Shown here piece after piece: positions 15,481 to 23,133 of a stretch of DNA of 64,000 nucleotides (positions are counted from its first letter, which is position 1; each line of letters begins with the position of its first letter). Below the pieces are notes generated by a model. The model saw only the letters and a program-made list of their open reading frames with translations, made no database searches and was not told the origin of the DNA. This DNA is from an uncultured Rhodanobacteraceae bacterium (GTDB lineage: Bacteria > Pseudomonadota > Gammaproteobacteria > Xanthomonadales > SZUA-5). The position numbers and the translations under genes are program-made. The stretch is from positions 1 to 64,000 of the forward strand of contig CALEZI010000050.1 of assembly GCA_937928755.1 (NCBI GenBank), written 5' to 3'.

Positions 15481-16590
15481 ATGAGACCCACCCGCGCCGA
15501 TCGCTACCTCGAACGCGAGGTCTGGTATGCCCTGGCCGGCGTGTTGGCGATACTGCTGTTGGTGGTGCTCGGTGGACTGCTGACCGACGTGCTCAACAAG
15601 ATCGCACGCGGCAAGGTGCCGCCGGTGCTGCTGCTGAGCCAGATCGGACTGCGCATTCCGGACGCATTGACCCTGCTGCTGCCGTTGGGCAGCCTGCTGG
15701 CGGTGCTGATGTCCTACGGCCGACTCTACCGCGACAGCGAGATGGCGGTGCTGGCGGCATCCGGTTATGGGCCGCTGCAGACCTTGCGGCCGCTGCTGCG
15801 CATCGGCGCGGCACTGGTGCTGCTGCAGGCAGCGCTGGCGTTCTACATCGCACCCTTCGGCCGCGAGATCGCGGCGAAAATGATCGTGGAGACCCAACGT
15901 TCGGTTGCTGTGGCCGGATTGTCCTCGGGTCGCTTTGTCGAGCTGCCTGGCAGCGCCGGTGTGCTTTACGTGTCGCGTGTCAGCGCCGACCAGCGTTCGG
16001 TCGACGAGATCATGCTGGTGCGCGAGCGCGAGGGCACGCGCATCGTGCTGACCGCGCGCAAAGGCAGCATCGAAGTCGACGAGACCTCAGATGAGGTGAT
16101 GTTGCGGCTGGATGCCGGCGAACGTGTCGACGGGCGTCCCGGTGAGCCTGGATATCGACGTATTCGCTTCGAACAGGCCGATATCGCCTTTCCGCGCACC
16201 CAGGCCGACAGCGGCGACGATCCGGCGCAGGCGCGCCGGACCCACGAGCTGCTGGGTGCCGACGACGTCGAGTCGCAGGCCGAGCTGACCCGCCGGCTGG
16301 CGCAGCCGCTGGTGCTGCTGATGTTGCTGGTGATGGCGCCGGTGATGGCGCAGAGCGCGCCGCGACAGCCGCGCTACGACAAGGTGGTGGTGGCCATCCT
16401 GCTTTACGTGACCTATTCCAATCTGGTCGAGCTGGCCCGCGTGTGGGCGTTGACCGGCACCCTGCCCGCGTGGCTCGGCACCTGGTGGGTGCATATCGGC
16501 TTCGTCGCCGTCCTGATCGTCGCCTGGGGGCGTGAACTGCTCGCCTGGCGCCGCGGGCGCAAGACGCTGGCGCTGATGGGGATCAAGTGA
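15481..16590 (+). CDS. lptF: LPS export ABC transporter permease LptF
   Basis: 369-residue inner-membrane protein of the YjgP/YjgQ family. LptF and LptG form the permease of the LptB2FG transporter that extracts LPS from the inner membrane and hands it to LptC/LptA. Three hydrophobic helices at each end (for example LAGVLAILLLVVLGGLLTDV and LVLLMLLVMAPVMAQSAP) enclose a periplasmic beta-jellyroll domain. The motif LPLGSLLAVLMSYGRLYRDS is typical of the family. I take ATG 15481 (MRPTRADRYLERE); the open frame extends 16 codons upstream without family similarity. The end overlaps the lptG start (GTGA). Confidence 0.92.
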   Translation: MRPTRADRYLEREVWYALAGVLAILLLVVLGGLLTDVLNKIARGKVPPVLLLSQIGLRIPDALTLLLPLGSLLAVLMSYGRLYRDSEMAVLAASGYGPLQTLRPLLRIGAALVLLQAALAFYIAPFGREIAAKMIVETQRSVAVAGLSSGRFVELPGSAGVLYVSRVSADQRSVDEIMLVREREGTRIVLTARKGSIEVDETSDEVMLRLDAGERVDGRPGEPGYRRIRFEQADIAFPRTQADSGDDPAQARRTHELLGADDVESQAELTRRLAQPLVLLMLLVMAPVMAQSAPRQPRYDKVVVAILLYVTYSNLVELARVWALTGTLPAWLGTWWVHIGFVAVLIVAWGRELLAWRRGRKTLALMGIK

Positions 16591-17663
16591 AGCGCCTCGA
16601 CCTGCTGGTGCTGAAGGCGGTGATTCCGGCCGTGTTGCTGTCGTGGCTGGTGCTGGTCGGTTTCGACACCCTGCTGGCGCTGCTCAACGAACTCGACGAA
16701 GTCGGCATCGGCGACTACGACCTGGCGCGCGTGCTCGAGTACACGGCATTGACCGTGCCGCGGCGCACGTACCAGATGTTCTCCACCGCGGCGGTGATCG
16801 GCAGCATGCTCGGTCTCGGTGCGTTGGCGGCGCGCAGCGAGTTGATCGCGCTGCAGGCGGCTGGCGCCAGCCGGCTGCGCATCGGCGTTTCCACCGTCTA
16901 CGCGGTCGCCTGCCTGCTGGTCGTCGCCCTGGTTCTGGGCGAATTCATCGGTCCGCGCGCCGATCGCATGGCGGCGGATCTGGCCGGGCAGTCCAAGGCC
17001 CAGGGCATCGCCTTTGGCGGCAGTGGTCTGTGGTTGCGCGACGGCAGCGCGGTGTGGAACGCCAAGCGCATCGTCGTCACCGGCCCCGGTCAAGTCGAAC
17101 TCTGGCAGGTCTGGCGCTACCAGTTCGGCGCCGACGCGCGCATGCAGGAGGTGATCAAGGCCGAGCGTGCCAGCTACCGTGGTGGCAGCTTCGAACTCGA
17201 AGAGGTGCTTCGCGATGAGCTCAGCGATGCCGGCGTCACCAGCAGCCAGCAGGATCGCGTGAATGTCCCCACCTTGCTCGATCCCGGCCTGATCGAATCG
17301 CATACCGTCAGGCCGCGGCAGCAGGCCACGCGCGACCTGCTGGAAACCATCCGTTATGCGCGCATCAACCAGCTCGATGCGCTCGCTTTCGAGAGCGCGT
17401 TCTGGTTCCGCGTGTTCTACCCGCTGGTCGCGCTCACGCTGGCCTTTGCCGCCACTCCGTTCGCCTTCGGCAATCTCCGCGGCGGCGGCCTCGGGCAGCG
17501 CCTGCTGCTGGGCATGGCGCTCGGCATCGGTTTCTTTTTCGGCCAGCGCACCCTGATCAATCTTGCCGAGACCAATCGCGATGGCCTGATCCTGGTCAAC
17601 GCCGGACCGCCGCTGCTGCTGGTGATGGTCACCATCTGGGCGCTTCGCCGGCCGGCGCGATAA
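16587..17663 (+). CDS. lptG: LPS export ABC transporter permease LptG
   Basis: 358-residue partner of LptF, with the same layout: N-terminal helices (VIPAVLLSWLVLVGFDTLLA), the segment GSMLGLGALAARSELIALQA with the family's conserved acidic-containing loop, GASRLRIGVS, a periplasmic beta-rich domain, and three C-terminal helices. It starts at GTG 16587, overlapping the lptF stop by four bases, so the two are translated together in equal amounts as the complex needs. The ATPase gene lptB is not in the window. Confidence 0.92.
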   Translation: MKRLDLLVLKAVIPAVLLSWLVLVGFDTLLALLNELDEVGIGDYDLARVLEYTALTVPRRTYQMFSTAAVIGSMLGLGALAARSELIALQAAGASRLRIGVSTVYAVACLLVVALVLGEFIGPRADRMAADLAGQSKAQGIAFGGSGLWLRDGSAVWNAKRIVVTGPGQVELWQVWRYQFGADARMQEVIKAERASYRGGSFELEEVLRDELSDAGVTSSQQDRVNVPTLLDPGLIESHTVRPRQQATRDLLETIRYARINQLDALAFESAFWFRVFYPLVALTLAFAATPFAFGNLRGGGLGQRLLLGMALGIGFFFGQRTLINLAETNRDGLILVNAGPPLLLVMVTIWALRRPAR

Positions 17664-17670
17664 CGCTCTG

Positions 17671-17985
17671 GCAGGTCCAGACTTGTCTGGACGCCTCTGC
17701 TTTTGCTTCTCGTAGGTCCAGACTTGTCTGGACGCCTCTGCTCTCGCTCCTTGTGGGTCCAGACTTGTCTGGACGCCTCTGCTTTTGCTTCTCGTAGGTC
17801 CAGACTTGTCTGGACGCCTCTGCTCTCGCTCCTTGTGGGTCCAGACTTGTCTGGACGCTTCTGCTCATGCTTCTCGTGGGTCCAGACTTGTCTGGACGCC
17901 CTTGCCCTTTCTTCTCGTAGGTCCAGACTTGCCCGGACGCCTCTGCTCAGGTGACTGAAGAGCGTCCACACAAGTCTGAACCCAC
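17671..17985. repeat. Family A tandem array, 41-bp period
   Basis: Seven palindrome copies start at 17675, 17716, 17757, 17798, 17839, 17880 and 17921, all exactly 41 bp apart. The 23-bp intervals alternate between two sequences (GCCTCTGCTTTTGCTTCTCG and GCCTCTGCTCTCGCTCCTTG), giving an 82-bp higher-order repeat; the last two intervals diverge. The seventh copy is decayed (GCCCGG), and a diverged inverted copy (GTCCACACAAGTCTGAAC) at 17964-17981 closes the array. It fills the 336-bp gap between the ends of the convergent genes lptG and uraD. Confidence 0.95.
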
Positions 17986-17999
17986 CAAAGCGCCGCGTG

Positions 18000-18506
18000 T
18001 CAGTCCCCGATCAGATCCCGCAACCTGAAGCCTGCAATCCGTTCGATCTGTGCCACTGCCGTGGCGATCTCGACGTCGCGATCATTGCCGATACGCGCCG
18101 CCATGTTGTCGATGATGCTGTGGCGCGTATGGCCGCGCACTGCGAGGATGAACGGGAAACCGAAGCGCGCGCTGTAGGCGGCGTTGAGTTCGGTCAGTCT
18201 TGCGAACTCGTCGGGACTGCACAGGTTGAGCCCGGCGCCGGACTGCTCGCGCAACGAGGCATCGGTCAGCTCGCCGCGGATAGCCAGCTTGCCGGCCAGT
18301 TCCGGATGCGCACGGATCAATGCCAGCCTGGCCTCCGGTTCCGCCGTTGCCAGCGTCGCGCACAGCGCGGCATGCAGTTCATCGACCGTGGCAAATGGAC
18401 GCTGCGGCCAGGTGGCTTCAGGAATCCATGGGCTGTGTTCGAAGATGCCAGCGAGCGCGGCAGTGAAGTCGGCTTGCGAAAGGGAATTGAGTTGATCGAG
18501 GGTCAT
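18000..18506 (-). CDS. uraD: OHCU decarboxylase
   Basis: 168-residue 2-oxo-4-hydroxy-4-carboxy-5-ureidoimidazoline decarboxylase, which converts OHCU to S-allantoin, the last step of urate oxidation. Family motifs are present: FEHSPWIPE near the start, LIRAHPELAGK with the active-site His, the SGAGL segment and the C-terminal FPFILAVRGHTRHSIIDNM. The length is normal. It lies downstream of puuE on the same strand, separated by a family D repeat. The enzymes supplying its substrate (a urate oxidase and HIU hydrolase) are not in this window. Confidence 0.93.
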   Translation of the reverse strand: MTLDQLNSLSQADFTAALAGIFEHSPWIPEATWPQRPFATVDELHAALCATLATAEPEARLALIRAHPELAGKLAIRGELTDASLREQSGAGLNLCSPDEFARLTELNAAYSARFGFPFILAVRGHTRHSIIDNMAARIGNDRDVEIATAVAQIERIAGFRLRDLIGD

Positions 18507-18521
18507 CGGTGAATCCGGATT

Positions 18522-18588
18522 GTAGGAGCGACGTGCACGTCGCGACGCTTCTCGGGGGTTCAGGTCGCGACGTGCACGTCGCTCCTAC
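18522..18588. repeat. Family D inverted repeat (GTAGGAGCGACGTGCACGTC)
   Basis: GTAGGAGCGACGTGCACGTC and its exact complement GACGTGCACGTCGCTCCTAC flank a loop of about 27 bp. Each arm contains the inner palindrome CGACGTGCACGTCG. The right end supplies the TAG stop of puuE. It lies in the 78-bp gap between puuE and uraD, leaving about 15 bp before the uraD ATG, so it probably affects expression of uraD. Confidence 0.92.
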
Positions 18589-19505
18589 CAGAGCGGGCAT
18601 GGATGCCGGTGCTTCCAGTGCCGCGCGATATCGATGCGTCGACACACCCAGACCCGTTCGTGCTTGCCGATGTGGTCGAGAAACCGCTGCAGTGCGATGA
18701 AGCGACCGGGCCGGCCAAGCAATCGGCAATGCATGCCGATCGACATCATCCGTGGCCTTTCGGCGCCTTCGGCGTAAAGCACGTCGAAACTGTCGCGCAG
18801 ATACTCGAAAAAATGCGTGGCCGTGTTGAAGCCCTGCGGCGTGGCAAAGCGCATGTCGTTGGCGTCGAGCGTGTACGGCACCACCAGGTGCGCCTTGCGG
18901 CCATCGCTGCACTCGATCGTGGTCCAGAACGGCAGGTCGTCGCCGTAGTAGTCGCTGTCGTACTCGAATCCGCCGTGTTCGACCACCAGTCGGCGGGTGT
19001 TCGGGCTGTCGCGACCGGTGTACCAGCCGAGCGGCGCGGCGCCGGTGATCTCGCGGTGCACGGCAACCGCGCGCTCCAGGTGCTCGCGCTCCTGCTCAGG
19101 ATCCATCGACTGGTAATGGATCCAGCGCCAGCCGTGCGAGGCGATTTCGTGGCCGGCGTCGACGCAGGCGCGGATGAAATCCGGGTGCCGCTGCATCGCC
19201 ATTGCCACGCCGAACACCGTCAGCGGCAGGCCGCGCCGCGCGAATTCATCGAGGATGCGCCAGCCGCCCACGCGCGAGCCATATTCGTAGATCGATTCCA
19301 TGCTCAGGTGGCGCGCCGGATAACTTGCGGCGCCAACGATCTCGGAGAGAAATTGCTCGCTCCCGAGGTCGCCATGCAGCACGCAGTTCTCGCCGCCCTC
19401 CTCGTAGTTGAGCACGAACTGCACGGCAATACGCGCGGCGCCGGGCCAGTCGGCGTACGGTGGCGTGCGGCCGTAGCCGATCAGGTCGCGCGGATAGCTG
19501 GTCAT
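18585..19505 (-). CDS. puuE: Allantoinase PuuE (polysaccharide-deacetylase-like)
   Basis: 306-residue member of the NodB-like carbohydrate-esterase fold that acts as cofactor-independent allantoinase, opening allantoin to allantoate. It opens with the typical YPRDLIGYGRTPP, followed by the PuuE pattern VQFVLNYEEGGENCVLHGD, YEYGSRVGGWRIL, HEIASHGWRWIHYQ and GWYTGRDSPNTRRL. Coupling with uraD confirms the assignment over a sugar deacetylase. Start ATG 19505 gives the usual MTSYPRDL; a further in-frame ATG ten codons upstream is less likely. Its TAG stop comes from a family D repeat. Confidence 0.93.
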   Translation of the reverse strand: MTSYPRDLIGYGRTPPYADWPGAARIAVQFVLNYEEGGENCVLHGDLGSEQFLSEIVGAASYPARHLSMESIYEYGSRVGGWRILDEFARRGLPLTVFGVAMAMQRHPDFIRACVDAGHEIASHGWRWIHYQSMDPEQEREHLERAVAVHREITGAAPLGWYTGRDSPNTRRLVVEHGGFEYDSDYYGDDLPFWTTIECSDGRKAHLVVPYTLDANDMRFATPQGFNTATHFFEYLRDSFDVLYAEGAERPRMMSIGMHCRLLGRPGRFIALQRFLDHIGKHERVWVCRRIDIARHWKHRHPCPLW

Positions 19506-19578
19506 GGGCGGTTTCCGGGTGTCGCCGCCAAGCATAACTGCGGCCGTCGCGTTGGATGCCGCGGCGGCCGCAGGCGGA

Positions 19579-21813
19579 TCACGGCGACATGGTCGCCGTC
19601 AGCGTGACGATTCCGGTACGCGCCTGGGCGAGGTTGGCGAGCGGCGTGGTCGAGCCGGAGGGATCGCTGCCCCAATAGATGTACGACCCGGTGTAGTTGC
19701 TGCCGTTACGGTAGGCACGCACATTGCTGTTGCTGAACAGCCGGTAGTAGCCGATCGAGGTGTTGCCGACGAACGGTCCGACCGTGCAGTTGCACAGGTT
19801 TTGCGCGGTCAGGCCGACATTGACGCCCATCAGCAGGGTGGCGGGCGTCAGGTTGTCGATCACCGGCACGAAGTAGCTACTGGATCCGACCACGTTGTCG
19901 ACGGTGTAGCCCTCGATGGCGCCCTGGGTGAAGGTGGCCGGGTCAAAGTCGCCGCCCATGGGGTCGCCGATGGCAACCGAAGTCCCGGATATGGTCTGCC
20001 GCACCAGGTCCCAACTGATGATCACGGTGGGGCTGCCGGTGTAGGGGAACTGGGTAACGACACCGCCCGCCGCGGTTCCGAGCAGTACCCCATTGGCGCG
20101 CACGGTGACCGGATAGATCAAATAGTTGGTGATCCGCACGGTCGCGCTGATGGTGCTCTGCGCGCTACCGCTGAGCGCGACGGTGTAGTTGCCCGAACTT
20201 GTGCCGTTGTAACTGGCCACGCGCAGATACCAGGTACCCGCGGACAGCGTGCGTTGCAGGCGGAAATTGAGGTTGCCGGCGCCATCGTCGTCCTCGGCCA
20301 CGAAGCTGCAGTTGCTGTCGTAGAGTGTGCCCAGGGAGTCGAAGGAGCTGCTCGCGGACGCCGTGATGGTCGTCGTGCTGGCCAGCGTGAAACGGAAGAA
20401 GTCGACGTCGGTGCTCGGCGTCAGGCTGCCGCCGAAGGTCGTGCCGACGCTGACGCCGGTCGCCGTCGCGCAACTGTTGCCGTGGTCGTCGCCGGTGGCG
20501 ACCCCACCGAGTGCAATCTGGTAGCTGCCGCCCGAAGCTGCGTTGAAGCTGGCCACGCGCAGATACCAGGTACCCGCCGGCAGCGTGCGCTGCAGGCGGA
20601 AGTCGAGGTTGCCGGCGCCGTCGTCGTCTTGCGCGATCTGCATGCAGTTGGCGTCGTACAACGTGCCGAGCGAGTCGAACACACTGCTCGCCTGCGCAGT
20701 CACCACGGTACTGCCGGACAAGGTGAAGCGGAAGAAATCGACATCGCTGGTCGGCGCGAGGAATCCACTCAAGGTCGAATTCAGCGTGACGGGTGTGGCG
20801 CTGGAGCAACTGTTGCCATGGTCGTCGCCGCTTGGGCCGGCGACCGGATTGGCGTAGACCACGGAACCGCCGGCATTGGCGACGACAATGCGCAGGTCGC
20901 CGGCACCGGCCGGACCGCGCGTCGGCTTGCCTTCGGTGCGCATCTGCACGGTGTGCGCATCGGCAAGGCAGAACCCGGCGAAGCCACTGGTCGCGCTGGC
21001 CACCGGGTCATGGTAACCGCCGACGACCACGCCGCCCTGGAAGCCCCCGCCGGGACGATCCACGTAATTCGACAGCAGGCTCATGCCGAAGATGCCGTCG
21101 GCGCCGGGCAGCGGCTCGAGCGGCGCCACCGTGGCCACGTAAAATCCGGGCGACACCGTGGCCGAGGTGACATACGGAGAATTCTGGCCCACCGTGACCA
21201 CCTGCGAAACGATCATCTGTTGCGTCGGCAGGCGGCGCTCCAGCGTCACCTGTAGGCGGATGTTCGGATTGCCCGGCATGGCGCGAAAACCGGTCAACTG
21301 GACATCGACGCGTTGGTTCTCGTTGGCCGGATTGGCGATGGTGAATGCGGCGTAACCGGGTGCCGAGGCGTCCATCTGGCCGCCGAAGTTCAGCCCGCCA
21401 GCGAGCACGCGGCTGCCCGGCGCCAGCAACAGCAACTCGGTGCCGTAGCTGCCCGGCTGGATGCCGGTTTCCGGCCCGTCGCCAATGGTCAGCACGTAGA
21501 ATCCCGGGCACGCCAACCCTGGCGTCACGCCGAGCGCGACGCTGCCGCCGGGTTCGTCGAGCTTGAGTCCCTTGCCGCCCTTGATGCCTTTGTCCGGATG
21601 CATCGGCAAACCGGGCAGGAACCGGATGGCTTTGGACGGATGATCCTCGCGGGCAGCCGTCGGCTGCGGCATTCCGGCGAGCAGTTTCATGGCGCCGTCG
21701 ACCTGCGCCTGCGCCCGCGCTTCGTCAGCGCGGGCGGCGGCCGTGGGCAGCAGCGACAAGGCCGCCGCCAGCGCAGCGGCGGCGACCCAATGGGTTCGTG
21801 TGGACGTTTGCAT
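19579..21813 (-). CDS. Exported protein: shared module, two PPC domains, unknown C-terminal domain
   Basis: 744 residues, signal peptide at about 10-29 (AALAAALSLLPTAAARADE). Residues about 102-322 are the module shared with four other proteins in this window (ACPGFYVLTIGDGPETG, LAGGLNFGG, FQGGVVVGGYHD, GFAGFCLA, AGAGDLRI). Two tandem PPC-type beta domains follow, about 328-440 and 441-555; each begins GDDHGNSC and contains DVDFFRFTL and PAGTWYLRVAS or SAGTWYLRVAS. The remainder (about 560-744) is a Ser/Thr/Asn-rich beta domain I do not recognise. PPC domains usually occur in secreted proteases as processed tails. No catalytic domain is visible, so this is probably a structural or binding secreted protein. 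It differs from its relatives in carrying the module near the N-terminus. Confidence 0.85.
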   Translation of the reverse strand: MQTSTRTHWVAAAALAAALSLLPTAAARADEARAQAQVDGAMKLLAGMPQPTAAREDHPSKAIRFLPGLPMHPDKGIKGGKGLKLDEPGGSVALGVTPGLACPGFYVLTIGDGPETGIQPGSYGTELLLLAPGSRVLAGGLNFGGQMDASAPGYAAFTIANPANENQRVDVQLTGFRAMPGNPNIRLQVTLERRLPTQQMIVSQVVTVGQNSPYVTSATVSPGFYVATVAPLEPLPGADGIFGMSLLSNYVDRPGGGFQGGVVVGGYHDPVASATSGFAGFCLADAHTVQMRTEGKPTRGPAGAGDLRIVVANAGGSVVYANPVAGPSGDDHGNSCSSATPVTLNSTLSGFLAPTSDVDFFRFTLSGSTVVTAQASSVFDSLGTLYDANCMQIAQDDDGAGNLDFRLQRTLPAGTWYLRVASFNAASGGSYQIALGGVATGDDHGNSCATATGVSVGTTFGGSLTPSTDVDFFRFTLASTTTITASASSSFDSLGTLYDSNCSFVAEDDDGAGNLNFRLQRTLSAGTWYLRVASYNGTSSGNYTVALSGSAQSTISATVRITNYLIYPVTVRANGVLLGTAAGGVVTQFPYTGSPTVIISWDLVRQTISGTSVAIGDPMGGDFDPATFTQGAIEGYTVDNVVGSSSYFVPVIDNLTPATLLMGVNVGLTAQNLCNCTVGPFVGNTSIGYYRLFSNSNVRAYRNGSNYTGSYIYWGSDPSGSTTPLANLAQARTGIVTLTATMSP

Positions 21814-21916
21814 GGACGCACCTCTATCGTGAGCGGGGCGCGGGAGACGCCGCCCCCTCGCGCGATCGTCCGCCTCTGGTCGCGGTTCGCCTTGATCAAA
21901 GGCAAGACGCCCTCAC

Positions 21917-22879
21917 GTGCAATCTGGATTGGAATTCCGCGTGCTCGATCCAAGCATTTTCCCCCGCAGCGCCGACCTGAACGCCGCATTCAATCGCCGC
22001 GAGCCGTTCCGGCATGTGGTCTTCGAGCCGTTCTTCGACCCCGATTTCCTCGCCCGGCTGCTCGCCGAATTTCCGTCATTCGAGCGCGGCAATGCGCGTA
22101 ACGAGGCCGGCGAACTCGGCGGCAAGAGCACGGTGGAGCGTATCCGCGCGCTTGGACCGGCGTTCGCCGAGCTCGACGATCGCATCCAGTCGGCCGAGTT
22201 CCTCGGATTGATCTCGAAGATCACCGGAATCCCGAACCTGCTCTACGACGAGCACTACTTCGGCGGCGGCACCCATGAGAATCGGCGCGGCCAGGACCTC
22301 GATCCGCATGTCGACTTCAACCGCCATCCGATCACCGGCTGGCACCGGCGGCTGAACCTGATCGTTTATCTGAATCCGCAGTGGGACGATGCCTGGGGCG
22401 GCAGCCTGGAGCTGCATTCGGATCCGCGGCGCGAGGACAACCGCATCACCCTGGTCACCCCGCTGTTGAACCGCGCCGTGATCTTCGAGACCACCGAATG
22501 GAGCTGGCACGGTTTTGCGCGCATCGCGCCGCCGGCCGATCGCCCGGAGCTCACGCGGCGCTCGATCGCGCTGTACTTCTACACGGTGGAGCGACCGGCC
22601 GAAGAACTGGCGGATCCGCATTCGACCATCTATGTCGATCGCCCGCTTGCCGCGCACTACGTCGCCGGCTACACGCTGACCGAAGACGACCAGCGCGAAC
22701 TGGCCATCGCCATCACCCGTCGCGACCAGCATATCCAGCGCCTTTACCGTGACATCACCCGCATCACCGCCGAGCTCGAAGGCGCCAAGCACACGCTGGA
22801 ACAGGTGCTGTCCAGCGGCCGCCTCGGCCGCTTGCGCCACGCGGTGCGCGCGATTCTGAGGATGCTGCGGCGGGGTTAG
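21917..22879 (+). CDS. 2-oxoglutarate/Fe(II)-dependent oxygenase (prolyl-4-hydroxylase type)
   Basis: 320-residue protein with the double-stranded beta-helix of Fe(II)/2OG dioxygenases. The metal triad is visible as His and Asp in DPHVDFNRHPITGW and a distal His in TTEWSWHGFARI, followed by a 2OG-binding Arg (RRSIALYFYT). It matches the 2OG-Fe(II) oxygenase superfamily whose members are often found beside sugar or nucleotide-sugar genes, so the substrate may be a glycan or a protein; this cannot be settled here. The C-terminal 80 residues form a likely coiled coil (RDQHIQRLYRDITRITAEL). GTG 21917 is taken as the start; GTG 21941 is also in frame. Confidence 0.8.
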   Translation: MQSGLEFRVLDPSIFPRSADLNAAFNRREPFRHVVFEPFFDPDFLARLLAEFPSFERGNARNEAGELGGKSTVERIRALGPAFAELDDRIQSAEFLGLISKITGIPNLLYDEHYFGGGTHENRRGQDLDPHVDFNRHPITGWHRRLNLIVYLNPQWDDAWGGSLELHSDPRREDNRITLVTPLLNRAVIFETTEWSWHGFARIAPPADRPELTRRSIALYFYTVERPAEELADPHSTIYVDRPLAAHYVAGYTLTEDDQRELAIAITRRDQHIQRLYRDITRITAELEGAKHTLEQVLSSGRLGRLRHAVRAILRMLRRG

Positions 22880-22925
22880 CTGGGTGGTCGCGCCGCGAGT
22901 TCCGTAAGCCATTGATGAAAGGCTT

Positions 22926-23042
22926 TGTCCGCAAAGGACGCAAAGAACGCAAAGGAAAGCAGAAGAGGCAGGACTTCGGTCTTGGGTGCCAAGATCAATC
23001 TTCGCTCCCTTTGCGTTCTTTGCGTTCTTTGCGGGCCAAAAA
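22926..23042. repeat. Family C inverted repeat
   Basis: TGTCCGCAAAGGACGCAAAG with AACGCAAAGGAAAGC at the left and CCCTTTGCGTTCTTTGCGTT with CTTTGCGGGCCAAA at the right. It fills most of the 254-bp gap between the oxygenase and the kinase gene. The 5' leader of the kinase therefore starts within or just after it. Confidence 0.85.
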
Positions 23043-23133
23043 TCAGTCCCCGACTGGCCGCGACCCGTCACCGCCGATGTGGCGGCAACCCGCGCCCTTG
23101 GCTACCATCCTGCGTCCAGCGCACGGATAGCCC

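Noticed and set aside
17671..17985. CRISPR-like array (regularly spaced 18-bp palindromes)
   Set aside because: The intervals are not unique; they alternate between two sequences, and the same unit occurs singly and as inverted pairs at five other loci. No cas gene is nearby. It is a tandem repeat.
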